NCBI GenBank assembly: GCA_002390705.1
Contig: DGQA01000036.1
Coordinates: 6,376-64,856, forward strand
Length of the DNA stretch: 58,481 bases
Origin: Actinobacteria bacterium UBA4426
GTDB taxonomy: Bacteria; Actinomycetota; Actinomycetes; S36-B12
Direction: 5' to 3'
A program made the translations under genes and the position numbers. The notes under the pieces were generated by a model, which saw only the letters and a list, made by a program, of their open reading frames with translations, was not told the origin of the DNA and did not search any database. Shown piece after piece: positions 32,148 to 40,963 of this stretch (the first letter of the stretch is position 1; each line of letters begins with the position of its first letter).

Positions 32148-32944
32148 ACCCGGTCAAGCCCCCACACCCCAGCATTGAACAGATTCGAGAAGTGTGTCAA
32201 CCGCCAGCTGTTCGGGATCGTAAAAACTCCGAGCATTGGGTGGCTGACGTGTATTTGAGAGATATTTCCCCGTATCTTACGAGCCTGCTTTTGCGCACCC
32301 CGATTTCTGCAAATGGTGTTACCTATTTAATGATTGCAACGGGAGCACTTGCCGGTGTGGCACTCCTGATCCCCGGAATGCCCGGCGCGAGCCTCGCGCT
32401 GGTGTTGGGACAGATGCAGATGCTCTGGGATTGCTCAGACGGGGAAATCGCGCGCTGGCGGGGAACCTCTTCGCCCAAGGGCGTGTTCCTTGATCGGGTT
32501 GGTCACTATGTTGCCGAATCCTTCATCCCCGTGGCGCTGGGTTTGCGCGCCGCCGGTTTCCCTGACCCTGGTTGGCTTGAAAGTGCCTGGCCACTGATTG
32601 GCGCATTACTCGCCTTAATCATTATGTTTAATAAAGCCCTCAACGACATGGTGCATGTTTCGCGGGCCTACAACAATATGCCTACACTCCAAGACAAGGA
32701 ATCCGTGGGGGTGCCGAGCGTTTCAGGATTGCGACGGGTGCGCTCACTTGCGCGCTTTGTGCCCTTTCACCGCGCATATCACTCGGTTGAGCTCACGATC
32801 CTGGCGTTTGTCGCTGCGGTTGGTGATCTGTTGACCTCAGACCTGCAAGTAACTCGAATTTTGGTTGGGACCCTGGCGGTTCTTGGAGTGTGTACAGTCC
32901 TTGGACATTTCATGGCGATTATGACGTCGAGTAAGTTGAAATAG
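32144..32944 (+). CDS. CDP-alcohol phosphotransferase family protein
   Basis: This 266-residue membrane protein has the CDP-alcohol phosphotransferase signature starting at DCSDGEIAR (about residue 96) and continuing with GVFLDRVGHYV. The fourth aspartate of the family motif, the usual catalytic base, is replaced by His (DRVGH). Six or so helices surround it. The GTG at 32144 overlaps the DUF5941 stop by 4 bases and has AAGGGGAG upstream, so I preferred it over an earlier in-frame start. Related Actinobacteria carry a similar protein beside DUF5941, as far as I recall with a non-Asp residue there too, so the change may be a family trait. It may bind rather than transfer CDP-alcohols. Confidence 0.82.
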   Translation: MNPVKPPHPSIEQIREVCQPPAVRDRKNSEHWVADVYLRDISPYLTSLLLRTPISANGVTYLMIATGALAGVALLIPGMPGASLALVLGQMQMLWDCSDGEIARWRGTSSPKGVFLDRVGHYVAESFIPVALGLRAAGFPDPGWLESAWPLIGALLALIIMFNKALNDMVHVSRAYNNMPTLQDKESVGVPSVSGLRRVRSLARFVPFHRAYHSVELTILAFVAAVGDLLTSDLQVTRILVGTLAVLGVCTVLGHFMAIMTSSKLK

Positions 32945-33804
32945 TGGCCAATTTCGGCGTTGTTATTTTAACCATGGGGTCGCGACCTAATGAACTACGC
33001 AAAGCAATTGACTCGGTGCTCAACCAAGTGAACGTGGACACCAACATTGTCGTGGTGGGTAACGGTTGGGAACCGGTTGATCTACCCAATGGCGTTGCCG
33101 CCCTTGCACTGCCGGAAAATATCGGCATCCCAGCTGGCCGAAATGCGGGAGCTTCACAGGTCAATGGGGAGATCTTATTTTTTCTTGATGACGATGCAGA
33201 ACTACCGGATTCACATTTTCTTGAGCGGATGGTTGCTCTGCTGGACACTCGCCCGGAAATTGGCCTGGTGCAACCCAGGGTTGTGGATCCAACGGGCGAG
33301 CAAGGCCCGGGACGCTGGGTGCCCAGACTGCGGGTGGGTGACCCGAAGACTCCGAGTGCGGCCACGTCGTTGTGGGAGGGGGCAACGGTTATTCGTCGGT
33401 CGGTTTTTGAATTATCTTCTGGTTGGCCGGAGCAATTTTTCTATGCCCACGAGGGTATCGACCTGGTATGGCGGGTGTGGGACAGCGGGTTTATCCCTTG
33501 GTACGCGGGAGACATTGACGTGTATCACCCGGTGATCAATCCGCTTCGACATGAAGAGTTTTATCGGATGAATGCCCGCAATCGAGTCTGGTTGGCCCGC
33601 CGTAATTTGCCGGTTGTCCTTGAGCCGATCTACGTCGGGAGCTGGGCGGCACTGACCATGTGGCGGGTTCGTGATTCAGGTGCGCGTAAAGCATGGATTG
33701 CCGGAATGCGGGAGGGTATTGCGGTTCGACCACGTGGGCGTAAACCCATGAAGTGGAAAACTGTGTGGGCCATGACTAAAGCTGGCCGCCCACCGGTTAT
33801 TTAA
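32944..33804 (+). CDS. Family 2 glycosyltransferase
   Basis: This 286-residue GT2 enzyme opens with FGVVILTMGSRPNELRKAID, split at its first strand, and continues with the NIGIPAGRN loop, ILFFLDDDAELPD (DDD metal motif) and a WEGATV plus EGIDLVWRVWD segment with the catalytic acid. The LTMGSRPNEL and GIPAGRNAG pattern is the subgroup usually found in CDP-alcohol loci of Actinobacteria. The GTG overlaps the upstream stop by one base (TAGTG) and the gene ends convergently against the LCP gene with a 4-base overlap. It probably adds a sugar to the polymer or its linkage unit. Confidence 0.88.
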   Translation: MANFGVVILTMGSRPNELRKAIDSVLNQVNVDTNIVVVGNGWEPVDLPNGVAALALPENIGIPAGRNAGASQVNGEILFFLDDDAELPDSHFLERMVALLDTRPEIGLVQPRVVDPTGEQGPGRWVPRLRVGDPKTPSAATSLWEGATVIRRSVFELSSGWPEQFFYAHEGIDLVWRVWDSGFIPWYAGDIDVYHPVINPLRHEEFYRMNARNRVWLARRNLPVVLEPIYVGSWAALTMWRVRDSGARKAWIAGMREGIAVRPRGRKPMKWKTVWAMTKAGRPPVI

Positions 33805-35282
33805 CTGGCGCAGTAGCTTTCATCTGCAGAGTTGATATCCGCAGTCTTGTCTTTGAGGGCTTCACTGATTTGGACTTCCTTCGCGCTAGCGAAGTCCGGG
33901 CCAATCACCAGTTGCAGGGTTGATCCAGCGCCTTTCACAGATTCTTGTACGGTTGCGCCCGCCGAGTACGCCAGTGTCTTCGCGGAGTTGTCCCACTCGG
34001 GGTCATAGATAAGTGTGGTTGCTGCGACGGGGTCGCCTTTTTTCACATTAACCACGTTGAAGCCTTGTTGGCGTAGTGCTTTCTTGGCGCGCTTGCCCGC
34101 ACCCTGAACGCCGGTGCCATTGATTACTTCAACGCGGATGTTTTCGGGCACTGTGCGAAGCAGTGGTTGATCATTCGCAGCTTTTGGGGGCCACGGGGTG
34201 TCTTTTTTGAGGGCCTTGAGAAGTGGCTTGGCTTTTTTCTTGTTCACCAGCACATTTGCGCCGTCCCCAGCGGGGTACCACGGGATTGTTGTGAACGTAA
34301 TGTTTGCAGGTTTCAGGTCTTTCATGCTGAGTGCGAGTTCGCGCAGGTTGTCAATATTTGCCAACTGTGGATCTGCCGTGAGTGACTCGGTGGTGGCAGT
34401 GAGCACTCCGAGCAGGGCCGCTGGATTGAGCAAGGTGCCGCTAGAAAGCACTTTTTTGACCATTGAAGAAAGAAATGCTTGTTGGCGCCTAATCCGAGAG
34501 GTGTCCGATCCGTCGCCCAGTGTCTTGCGGGCGCGCACAAAGGCGAGCGCTTCTTCACCGGCAATAGTGTGGTTTCCGGCGCTGAGTTTGAGCCCACTGA
34601 GTGGATCGTTGACCGCTTCGCTCAAGCAAATTTCAACGCCCCCGACCGCCTCGGTGATTGCTTTAAACCCACCGAAATCGATCACCATGAAGTTATCAAT
34701 CGTCATACCGGTCATGTTCTCGACGGCCTTAAGTGTGCAGCCCGGACCGCCACGGAACATGGCTTCGTTGAATTTCCCAGTACCACCACTGATGCTTTCG
34801 CCGTTGGAGTTCTTGCACGTGGGTAGGTCAATCAAAGTGTCGCGGGGGATGCTCACGGCGATTGCATCGCTGCGATCGGCACTGACATGCAGCAGGATCG
34901 TTGTGTCTGAGCGCTCGGCGGTGCCGAACTTTGATGTACTTCCGTAGCCCTTATTGCCTTTGCCGACCCTCGAGTCACTCCCCATAATCAGGACGTCAAA
35001 GGGTTCGGTCTCGCCGGTGGCTTCGTCGACCACAACTGACTCGGTGCTGTTAACGGAGATTCCAGTTTGATCGGAGACGTCGAGGGCGGTGATATTTCCT
35101 TCAAGCTGGCCCAAGACGGAGGTAACTCCCGCGCCGACCGCCGTCACAGCCAAAATCGCCCCGGAGGCGACTGCTGCAATAACCTTGGGCCAACGACGGT
35201 TACTCACGGGAATCCTTACTTTGGGCATTGATTGGGCATTGGACTGTGTCCGGGTGGGTGCGGCCTGGTGAAGCAGAACCAC
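33801..35282 (-). CDS. LytR-CpsA-Psr (LCP) cell-wall ligase
   Basis: This 493-residue protein attaches undecaprenyl-phosphate-linked polymers such as teichoic acid or arabinogalactan to peptidoglycan. A short cytoplasmic N-terminus is followed by one membrane helix (about residues 32-56), then the extracellular LCP core with MGSDSR, RSDTTILLHV with the essential Arg-Asp, SIPRDTLID, KFNEAMFRGG and IDFGGFKAI, and a C-terminal LytR_C domain from about residue 390 (IRVEVINGTGVQGAGKRA). The start was placed at a GTG (35282) with TACTAT at -11 to -6; TTG 35288 and ATG 35228 are alternatives. Its place beside the CDP-alcohol locus suggests that it attaches that polymer. Confidence 0.92.
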   Translation of the reverse strand: MVLLHQAAPTRTQSNAQSMPKVRIPVSNRRWPKVIAAVASGAILAVTAVGAGVTSVLGQLEGNITALDVSDQTGISVNSTESVVVDEATGETEPFDVLIMGSDSRVGKGNKGYGSTSKFGTAERSDTTILLHVSADRSDAIAVSIPRDTLIDLPTCKNSNGESISGGTGKFNEAMFRGGPGCTLKAVENMTGMTIDNFMVIDFGGFKAITEAVGGVEICLSEAVNDPLSGLKLSAGNHTIAGEEALAFVRARKTLGDGSDTSRIRRQQAFLSSMVKKVLSSGTLLNPAALLGVLTATTESLTADPQLANIDNLRELALSMKDLKPANITFTTIPWYPAGDGANVLVNKKKAKPLLKALKKDTPWPPKAANDQPLLRTVPENIRVEVINGTGVQGAGKRAKKALRQQGFNVVNVKKGDPVAATTLIYDPEWDNSAKTLAYSAGATVQESVKGAGSTLQLVIGPDFASAKEVQISEALKDKTADINSADESYCAS

Positions 35283-35613
35283 CCTCAATAGTAAGCCGGG
35301 GCGGCCCTTACCGGTAGCTAAGACGCTCCCAATTGCCTAATTGGTTCCCTCGGGAGCTTTTTCGATGACCGGTAGTGCACCTGTGGGGTGGAGGCAGCGC
35401 CATGGATCAGTCAATGCGGACGACCCTTCGTGAGGTGTCCCCATTCACAAGCCGTAAGTATTGGTTATCTGTGTGCCATTTGTCGTATTTGCTCGTTACA
35501 TGGCCCGGTACGAGGCCAGACGCAGGGCAACACGCGCCCTGTGGTGGCGGCTTGGAGTTTGGTGGGAAGAGATGCATGTGTGACACTAATGAGACATTAC
35601 TTATGGGACTTGT
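35283..35613. other. Divergent intergenic region between LCP and amidase/SpoIID genes
   Basis: This 331-base region separates two divergent genes. On the minus strand it holds TACTAT (plus-strand 35288-35293) just before the LCP start. Near 35325-35362 is a GCTCCC...GGGAGC hairpin followed by five T residues, described separately. Closer to the right end a near-consensus TATGGG (35602-35607) lies at -12 from the GTG of the next gene. The remaining 200 bases hold no gene that I recognise. Confidence 0.4.
35325..35362 (+). terminator. Terminator- or attenuator-like hairpin
   Basis: GCTCCC (35325-35330) pairs with GGGAGC (35352-35357) and is followed by TTTTT. An alternative inner hairpin CCAATT-GCCT-AATTGG overlaps its left arm. 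No plus-strand gene ends just upstream, so it may terminate a small transcript or act as a leader attenuator. Confidence 0.35.
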
Positions 35614-38600
35614 GTGGCCAGAGTGAAATTTGACCACAATATTGAAGGGTTTGTGCTGTTGTTTTATCGAAAGGGTGGCACAACGGCAGCTCGCGGCGGA
35701 CTGGTCATAACCACCGTGCTCGCGATTAGCCTGATCCTGCCAGTTTTCGGTTCCAGCCAAGCAGGACCGCCATCTCGCCCAGATACCCAAGTTTTGGTGG
35801 GCGAAGCCCCACAGACGGTCGCGGCTCCGCCGCTCGTTGAGCAGCAGATCGACCTCGTGGGGTTGGATCAATCGATTGTGGCGCAATCACAATCAGCCGT
35901 TTTAGCTTCCTTTGAAGAGGACCTAGATCATTCGCACGAGGGGCGATCCCACGACGTAGAATTTTTGCCCCTGGCTCCCGCAGCTTCGGAGCCGCACGCT
36001 GAGCATGTAGACCAACTCACCAACCTCGAGCCAGTACTTGCGACCCGTAGTGCGAATACGAAGCCTTTTACCCTGGTCGGAATCACTTCTGCTGAACCCT
36101 TCGCAGAGGGCGCCCGGGTGTTGGTCCGCGTGGAGGAAGAGTCAGGTTGGACTTCGTGGACGCCACTTCAGATTTCAATAGATCAGCCCGACGGAGAAGA
36201 AGCCCGCAATATTCGTTACGGCACTGAGCCGCTCCTGACCAATTTGGCAACAAGTGTGGAAGTCCGCATTGATACACCTGATGGAGTCGAAGTGACTCAA
36301 CCATCAATGGTCCTGCTTGATTCGCCGACGATCAAATCTGATGCGTCCATTCCGAATCCTGATCTGGACGGATCAACTTCCGGGCCATTGAGCACGGTCG
36401 CCGCGAGTACGATTAGTGCGCCCATGCCGGCAATCATCACTCGTTCAGAATGGGGAGCGGACGAAAGTCTGCGTCGTAGTGGCCCAAGGTTTGCCCCCAC
36501 CATCAAGGCAGCGTTCATTCACCACACAGCGAGCAAAAGTAATTATTCACCTGAGCAAGCACCCGCCCAAATGCGCAACCTATACACGTATTTCACAAAG
36601 GGTCTGCGTTACTCTGATATGGCCTACAACTTCATTGTGGATCGGTTCGGTCGACTCTATGAAGGACGCGGTGGCGGCATGGATCAGGCGGTGGTCGGAG
36701 GGCACACCGCTGGTTTTAATGACCAAACTTTTGCTATTTCGGCCTTAGGAAACTTTCAGACTTTTAAGCCCAACGACCCAGAAATGGCAGGAATAATCGA
36801 CTCCGTCTCCTCCTTGCTCGCCTGGAAATTATCCATGAACCACCGCGATCCCAATGGTCAAATCTCGCTCATGTCTGATTCGAGCGCCGGAACGTCGCAG
36901 TACGAACCCGGACAAACGGCGAGTACATTAGTTGTGAGTGGCCACGGTGACGTAGGTTCAACGTCGTGTCCTGGCAAGCACTTAGAGGCGCAATTGCCAG
37001 CAATCCGAGCCGCAGCCGGAGCGAAAATGGGTGCCAGCATGATTAACCCAACAGCTATGCCTGCTGATTGGGGCGAGGGACTGCCGGTGCGCATCACGGC
37101 GGCAACGAATGCGCCACTGGCATGGAATCTGTCTATTCGATCTCAATGTGGTGACGTAGTTCGCAGTCTCGCCGGTGGCCAAGGCGAACCTGGACAACTC
37201 GGTATTGATTGGGACAAGAAAGATGATGCGGGCGCACCCGTCCCGCCGGGTACGTACACGGTAACCATGAATTCAACTGGCAATGGAGAAACGTTGTATC
37301 CGTGGATTGGGCAGGCCCGGGTCTTGGCAACGGAAGATTCACCGGCGGACCCTTGTGCTCCACCAGAAGTCTTCAGCCTGACCGGTTCTGGATACGGTCA
37401 CGGCGTTGGCTTGTCCCAGTGGGGCGCGCGCGCAATGGCAAATGCCGGCATGGATGCCACATCAATTGTTAGCTACTACTACCAAGGCACGCAAGTAATT
37501 CCGGTGCAAGACGATATGGAAATCTCCGTTAACGTCGAATACCAAAAAACGCGCGTTGATATGCAGAGTGAAGCACTCGATCCCAGCGGCGGGGCACTTG
37601 AAGTTTCCGTTGGCGGAGTGGTTGTCCAAGGCAGCCCCGCAGATATATTCCAATTCCGGGACACAAGCGGGCAAGTCGAAGTCGTCAAAATTTCCGGCGG
37701 AGTGAGTGCCGTCGTTGGCGTGGGGCCCTCAGCAACGGCAAGGCCGGTGGGAGCAACGCTCGTCCATGTCACGAATAAGGGCAAAGGTCTCTCCGCGACG
37801 GGTAGTCGCTTCCGCTATGGCTATATCGAAGTAACCCCGATTACCGCGAACGGTATCGTGAAATTAAATGCAGTTAATCGGTTGCGACTGCACGACGAAT
37901 ACCTCTATGGCGTTGCCGAAGTTTCCAATTCATGGCCCGACGCGGCGTTGCAAGCGCAAGTGTTAGCGGCGCGAACATATGCACTGTCCAAAATTGATGC
38001 CGGACTTCGGAAAAGTTGCAACTGTCACCTCGATGATGGTTACGGACCTTTTTCTGATCAAGCCTTCGCCGGCTGGTCAAAGCAAGCCAGCGTCCAAGGG
38101 GAGCGTTGGGTCAACGCGGTGAACGTCACAACCACGGCACCCAACGTGGGCCTCGCGATTCTCAAAGACGGCAAAGCGATCAAAGCCTTTTACTCGTCAT
38201 CTAATGGAGGAGCCTCACAATCTGTCGCCGACGCTTGGGGTGGAGAAGGGCTTCCCTATGCCGTCTCTGTTCCAGATCCATATTCAGTTGACCCCTCAAA
38301 CCCGAACGCATCCTGGACACAAGTGATCACTCAAGCCGAGGCTGCACAAGCGTTTGGGGTAGCCGGCATCTGGCAGTTGGCGGTGACTGAGCGGTTTGCG
38401 TCCGGTGCTGTGAAAACTCTTGCAGCGACATTAGCTGACGGCAGTGTCATCACGAAAACGGGAAATGAAATGCGTAGCTCACTCGGGCTAAAATCAAACT
38501 ACGTCACCGCAATCGATGGAAGCGCTGGGGTTTCTGCCGTGGTGGAACCACCCAGTGAAAGATCCGTTGCGTTGCGGACGGCACCGAGAGCAGATCAACC

Positions 38601-39174
38601 TGCCGGTAAAACAATGAAAGTGAAAGCGAAAGTTAGGCCGGCAAAGAAAGGCTTACGCGTGTGGCTACAACAACGTGTGGGTGAAGAATGGAAGATTCTC
38701 GCTAAAAAGAGAACAAAGGCTAAGGGGAAAGTCACCTTCAAAATCAAAGATCCTTGGCCACCTGCCTCAACCCAGATTTACCGGGTTGTGACCACCAAGA
38801 AAAAAGTTGTGGTGGGTGCCAGCGAAGAACTCGCCATCGGCGTTGTTCCCAGTGTGAAATCCCGTACTGTTTTTTTGAACAGTCCCGCCAATGTGACTAA
38901 AGCCGATGGGAAACGGGTCGTCATCAAAGCCAAGATGCGCCCGAAAAAGAAGGGTTTAAAGGTGTGGGGACAAGTGTTGGTCAGCGGGGACCCGGCGACC
39001 GGAGAGTGGCGCACTATCCGAAAAACCAGGACCAAAGCCAAGGGAAAGATCGTGTTTAAGGTGAAGAAGAAGGAAGTCCCACCTGTTGGAGTGACCTACA
39101 TTTACCGGTTACTCGTTGTCGATGACCGCCAGGCAGCCGGCGTGAGCCCGCTCGTGACGGTCACGGTGAGATAG
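35614..39174 (+). CDS. Large secreted PGRP amidase - FlgD-like - SpoIID protein
   Basis: This 1186-residue exported protein combines several wall-acting modules. A hydrophobic export signal lies at residues 28-46. A PGRP/N-acetylmuramoyl-L-alanine amidase domain at about 271-470 starts with ITRSEWGADE and has zinc ligands in AAFIHHTASKS and SGHGDVGSTSCPGKH. A FlgD-like Ig fold follows (about 495-556, PPGTYTVTM). A SpoIID/LytB domain starts near 590 with GYGHGVGLSQWGARAMA and continues to about 960 with AEVSNSWPDAALQAQVLAARTYA, read in two strands. The last 200 residues are two Lys-rich repeats (KVKAKVRPAKKGLRVW and VIKAKMRPKKKGLKVW), perhaps for binding anionic wall polymers. The GTG at 35614 was used; GTG 35623 is possible. 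Confidence 0.9.
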   Translation: MARVKFDHNIEGFVLLFYRKGGTTAARGGLVITTVLAISLILPVFGSSQAGPPSRPDTQVLVGEAPQTVAAPPLVEQQIDLVGLDQSIVAQSQSAVLASFEEDLDHSHEGRSHDVEFLPLAPAASEPHAEHVDQLTNLEPVLATRSANTKPFTLVGITSAEPFAEGARVLVRVEEESGWTSWTPLQISIDQPDGEEARNIRYGTEPLLTNLATSVEVRIDTPDGVEVTQPSMVLLDSPTIKSDASIPNPDLDGSTSGPLSTVAASTISAPMPAIITRSEWGADESLRRSGPRFAPTIKAAFIHHTASKSNYSPEQAPAQMRNLYTYFTKGLRYSDMAYNFIVDRFGRLYEGRGGGMDQAVVGGHTAGFNDQTFAISALGNFQTFKPNDPEMAGIIDSVSSLLAWKLSMNHRDPNGQISLMSDSSAGTSQYEPGQTASTLVVSGHGDVGSTSCPGKHLEAQLPAIRAAAGAKMGASMINPTAMPADWGEGLPVRITAATNAPLAWNLSIRSQCGDVVRSLAGGQGEPGQLGIDWDKKDDAGAPVPPGTYTVTMNSTGNGETLYPWIGQARVLATEDSPADPCAPPEVFSLTGSGYGHGVGLSQWGARAMANAGMDATSIVSYYYQGTQVIPVQDDMEISVNVEYQKTRVDMQSEALDPSGGALEVSVGGVVVQGSPADIFQFRDTSGQVEVVKISGGVSAVVGVGPSATARPVGATLVHVTNKGKGLSATGSRFRYGYIEVTPITANGIVKLNAVNRLRLHDEYLYGVAEVSNSWPDAALQAQVLAARTYALSKIDAGLRKSCNCHLDDGYGPFSDQAFAGWSKQASVQGERWVNAVNVTTTAPNVGLAILKDGKAIKAFYSSSNGGASQSVADAWGGEGLPYAVSVPDPYSVDPSNPNASWTQVITQAEAAQAFGVAGIWQLAVTERFASGAVKTLAATLADGSVITKTGNEMRSSLGLKSNYVTAIDGSAGVSAVVEPPSERSVALRTAPRADQPAGKTMKVKAKVRPAKKGLRVWLQQRVGEEWKILAKKRTKAKGKVTFKIKDPWPPASTQIYRVVTTKKKVVVGASEELAIGVVPSVKSRTVFLNSPANVTKADGKRVVIKAKMRPKKKGLKVWGQVLVSGDPATGEWRTIRKTRTKAKGKIVFKVKKKEVPPVGVTYIYRLLVVDDRQAAGVSPLVTVTVR

Positions 39175-39838
39175 AGCGCAACAATTTGCAGGTTACTTGT
39201 TCTTGGGCAATCAGATGATCATCGAGGTGGTCGGTCAGCACAACAGATCCGCTGAACACAAGTGGTAAGACAAATGGGATAAGCAGATTTGGCAAAATGT
39301 GTCCGATATCAACGCCAATTCGGTCTTGTGCAGTTACCCCGTGGTCAGCGCCCCATTGCAGCGCTTGCTCAACGAGCGCACCGTGTGATGCAAAATATTC
39401 CGGATACATCCACGAATCTGGCTGACCAAGTACCTCAGCGGTGATCTCGCCCTCGCAACCTTGTGGGCGACCCCACACATCTGTTGACACCCCGTAGACC
39501 TCCCCATCAAAATTAGCGGATGCCTCAGTAGCCTGCTCGGCGGAGACGATGGCGACCTCAGCATTTTCTGACACCAATTCAGCTCCAGAAATCAGTGCAG
39601 CGGCCTGCCAGATGCCCTGTTGCCAATTCCAGCCAAGTTCCACGCGAACTAAAGTTCCTGGTTCAACGTCAAGCAGGTCCCGGAAGGCGTTGGCTGCTTT
39701 TGCGGCGCCGTTCGTAAAAGTGGTCGCCGAAAGTTCAATGCGCCCACTATCGGCGAAATTTGTCGTGATGAAAGGCCGTTGTGGATTCGGAAAGCCGCTG
39801 AGCAGTTGCCAAACATCTCTCATTGCAGGAGTCTTCAC
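39161..39838 (-). CDS. TIGR03089 family protein
   Basis: This 225-residue protein belongs to TIGR03089, an actinobacterial family related to the N-terminal part of AMP-binding enzymes but lacking the adenylate-forming motifs. It shows FITTNFADSGRIELSATTF, interrupted at a loop, VRVELGWNWQQGIWQAAALISGAE over the core helices, and VDIGHILPNLLIPFVLPLVFSG near the end. Function is unknown. I used a GTG at 39838 with TACGAT at -13 to -8 rather than the ATG at 39844. Its 3' end overlaps the amidase gene by 14 bases. The location between an LCP gene and the mannose-1-phosphate guanylyltransferase gene matches other Actinobacteria. Confidence 0.82.
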   Translation of the reverse strand: MKTPAMRDVWQLLSGFPNPQRPFITTNFADSGRIELSATTFTNGAAKAANAFRDLLDVEPGTLVRVELGWNWQQGIWQAAALISGAELVSENAEVAIVSAEQATEASANFDGEVYGVSTDVWGRPQGCEGEITAEVLGQPDSWMYPEYFASHGALVEQALQWGADHGVTAQDRIGVDIGHILPNLLIPFVLPLVFSGSVVLTDHLDDHLIAQEQVTCKLLRSISP

Positions 39839-39845
39839 GCGCATG

Positions 39846-39851
39846 ATCGTA
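39846..39851 (-). promoter_or_regulatory. Leaderless-type -10 element for the TIGR03089 gene
   Basis: TACGAT on the minus strand at -13 to -8 from the GTG at 39838. It would fall inside the gene's leader if the ATG at 39844 were used. Confidence 0.4.
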
Positions 39852-39882
39852 CGTCGCTAGGCTCTTATGGCAAGGTAACCCC

Positions 39883-40959
39883 ATGCGCGAAGCAATCCTT
39901 CTCGTTGGTGGCCAGGGCACCCGACTGCGTCCACTGACAATTAACACACCAAAGCCGATGCTGCCTGTCGCCGGCGTCCCGTTCACCGTTCACCAGATTA
40001 TGCGGGCTCGCGATGCGGGGATCACCCGCATTGTCTTGGCTACGAGCTACCGGGCTGACGTATTTGCCAGTTTTATCGCGGATTCAGATTTAGGAATTGA
40101 AGTTGTGATTGCAACCGAAGAAGTTCCCTTGGGTACCGGGGGAGCGATTCGATTTGCTTCTGGGTTTCTCACAGGTGGCTCCGAAGATCCTGTGGTGATT
40201 TTTAACGGTGATGTCCTCACCGGTGTGGACATTGACGCACTGATCACCAGCCACGAGAGCCACTCTGCTGATGTCACCCTGTACTTGACAAGGGTCGCAG
40301 ATCCCCGCGCCTACGGCTTAGTACCCACTTCACCCGAGGGTCGGGTCACGCAGTTCCTCGAAAAACCACAAACACCAGAAGAAATTGTGACCGACCAAAT
40401 CAATGCGGGTTGCTACGTTTTCACTCGGTCAGTCATTGATTCAATCCCCGAAGGTAGGCCAGTTTCGGTGGAACGTGAAATCTTTCCTGCTCTCTTGGCC
40501 GCAGATCGCGCGGTCATGGGAGTGGTTGATTCTGGATATTGGCTAGATCTTGGCCAACCCATGGATTTCGTTGCCGGGTCCGTTGATCTGGTGTTAGGCA
40601 ACGCTCCGTCTCCCGCCATCACTTCGCCGGGTGAGTCACTGATTCTTACCGGCACCATCATCGAGGCTTCGGCGAACATTTGCGGGGGCACCACAATTGG
40701 AAAAGGAACAAAGGTAGGTTCCCATAGCGAAGTTCGGGCAAGTGTTGTCTTTGATTCGGCATCCATTGGATCCAATGTGAGTATTACCAACAGCATTATT
40801 GGACAGGGTGCAGTGATTGGCGACTCGTGCGTTATTGCTGACAGCGTTGTTGGTGACTTCGCCCACATCGGAGCTGGAAACGAATTGCGCAGCGGAGCAA
40901 GGGTCTGGGCTAATGCCGAACTTGATGAGTTAGTCGTCCGATTTTCTTCTGATAAATAA
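39883..40959 (+). CDS. manC: Mannose-1-phosphate guanylyltransferase-like nucleotidyltransferase
   Basis: This 358-residue protein makes GDP-mannose or a related sugar nucleotide. The N-terminal nucleotidyltransferase domain has EAILLVGGQGTRLRPLT, KPMLPV, PLGTGGAI, FNGDVLTG with the metal Asp, and INAGCYVF; the C-terminal 100 residues are a left-handed beta-helix with hexapeptide repeats such as GGTTIGKGTKVGSHSEV, INSIIGQGAVIGDS-like NSIIGQGAVIGDSC and SVVGDFAHIG. This is the actinobacterial ManB/RmlA2-type pyrophosphorylase. Upstream AAGG and a TAGGCT at 39858-39863 suggest a short leader. It converges with fbiB with a 4-base gap. GDP-mannose is the product expected from manA and manB, which are encoded 10 kb away. 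Confidence 0.88.
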   Translation: MREAILLVGGQGTRLRPLTINTPKPMLPVAGVPFTVHQIMRARDAGITRIVLATSYRADVFASFIADSDLGIEVVIATEEVPLGTGGAIRFASGFLTGGSEDPVVIFNGDVLTGVDIDALITSHESHSADVTLYLTRVADPRAYGLVPTSPEGRVTQFLEKPQTPEEIVTDQINAGCYVFTRSVIDSIPEGRPVSVEREIFPALLAADRAVMGVVDSGYWLDLGQPMDFVAGSVDLVLGNAPSPAITSPGESLILTGTIIEASANICGGTTIGKGTKVGSHSEVRASVVFDSASIGSNVSITNSIIGQGAVIGDSCVIADSVVGDFAHIGAGNELRSGARVWANAELDELVVRFSSDK

Positions 40960-40963
40960 TAAA

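Noticed and set aside
38550..39170. Tandem DNA repeat at the end of the amidase/SpoIID gene
   Set aside because: The similarity is at the protein level (two Lys-rich beta domains); the DNA copies are too diverged to count as a nucleotide repeat.
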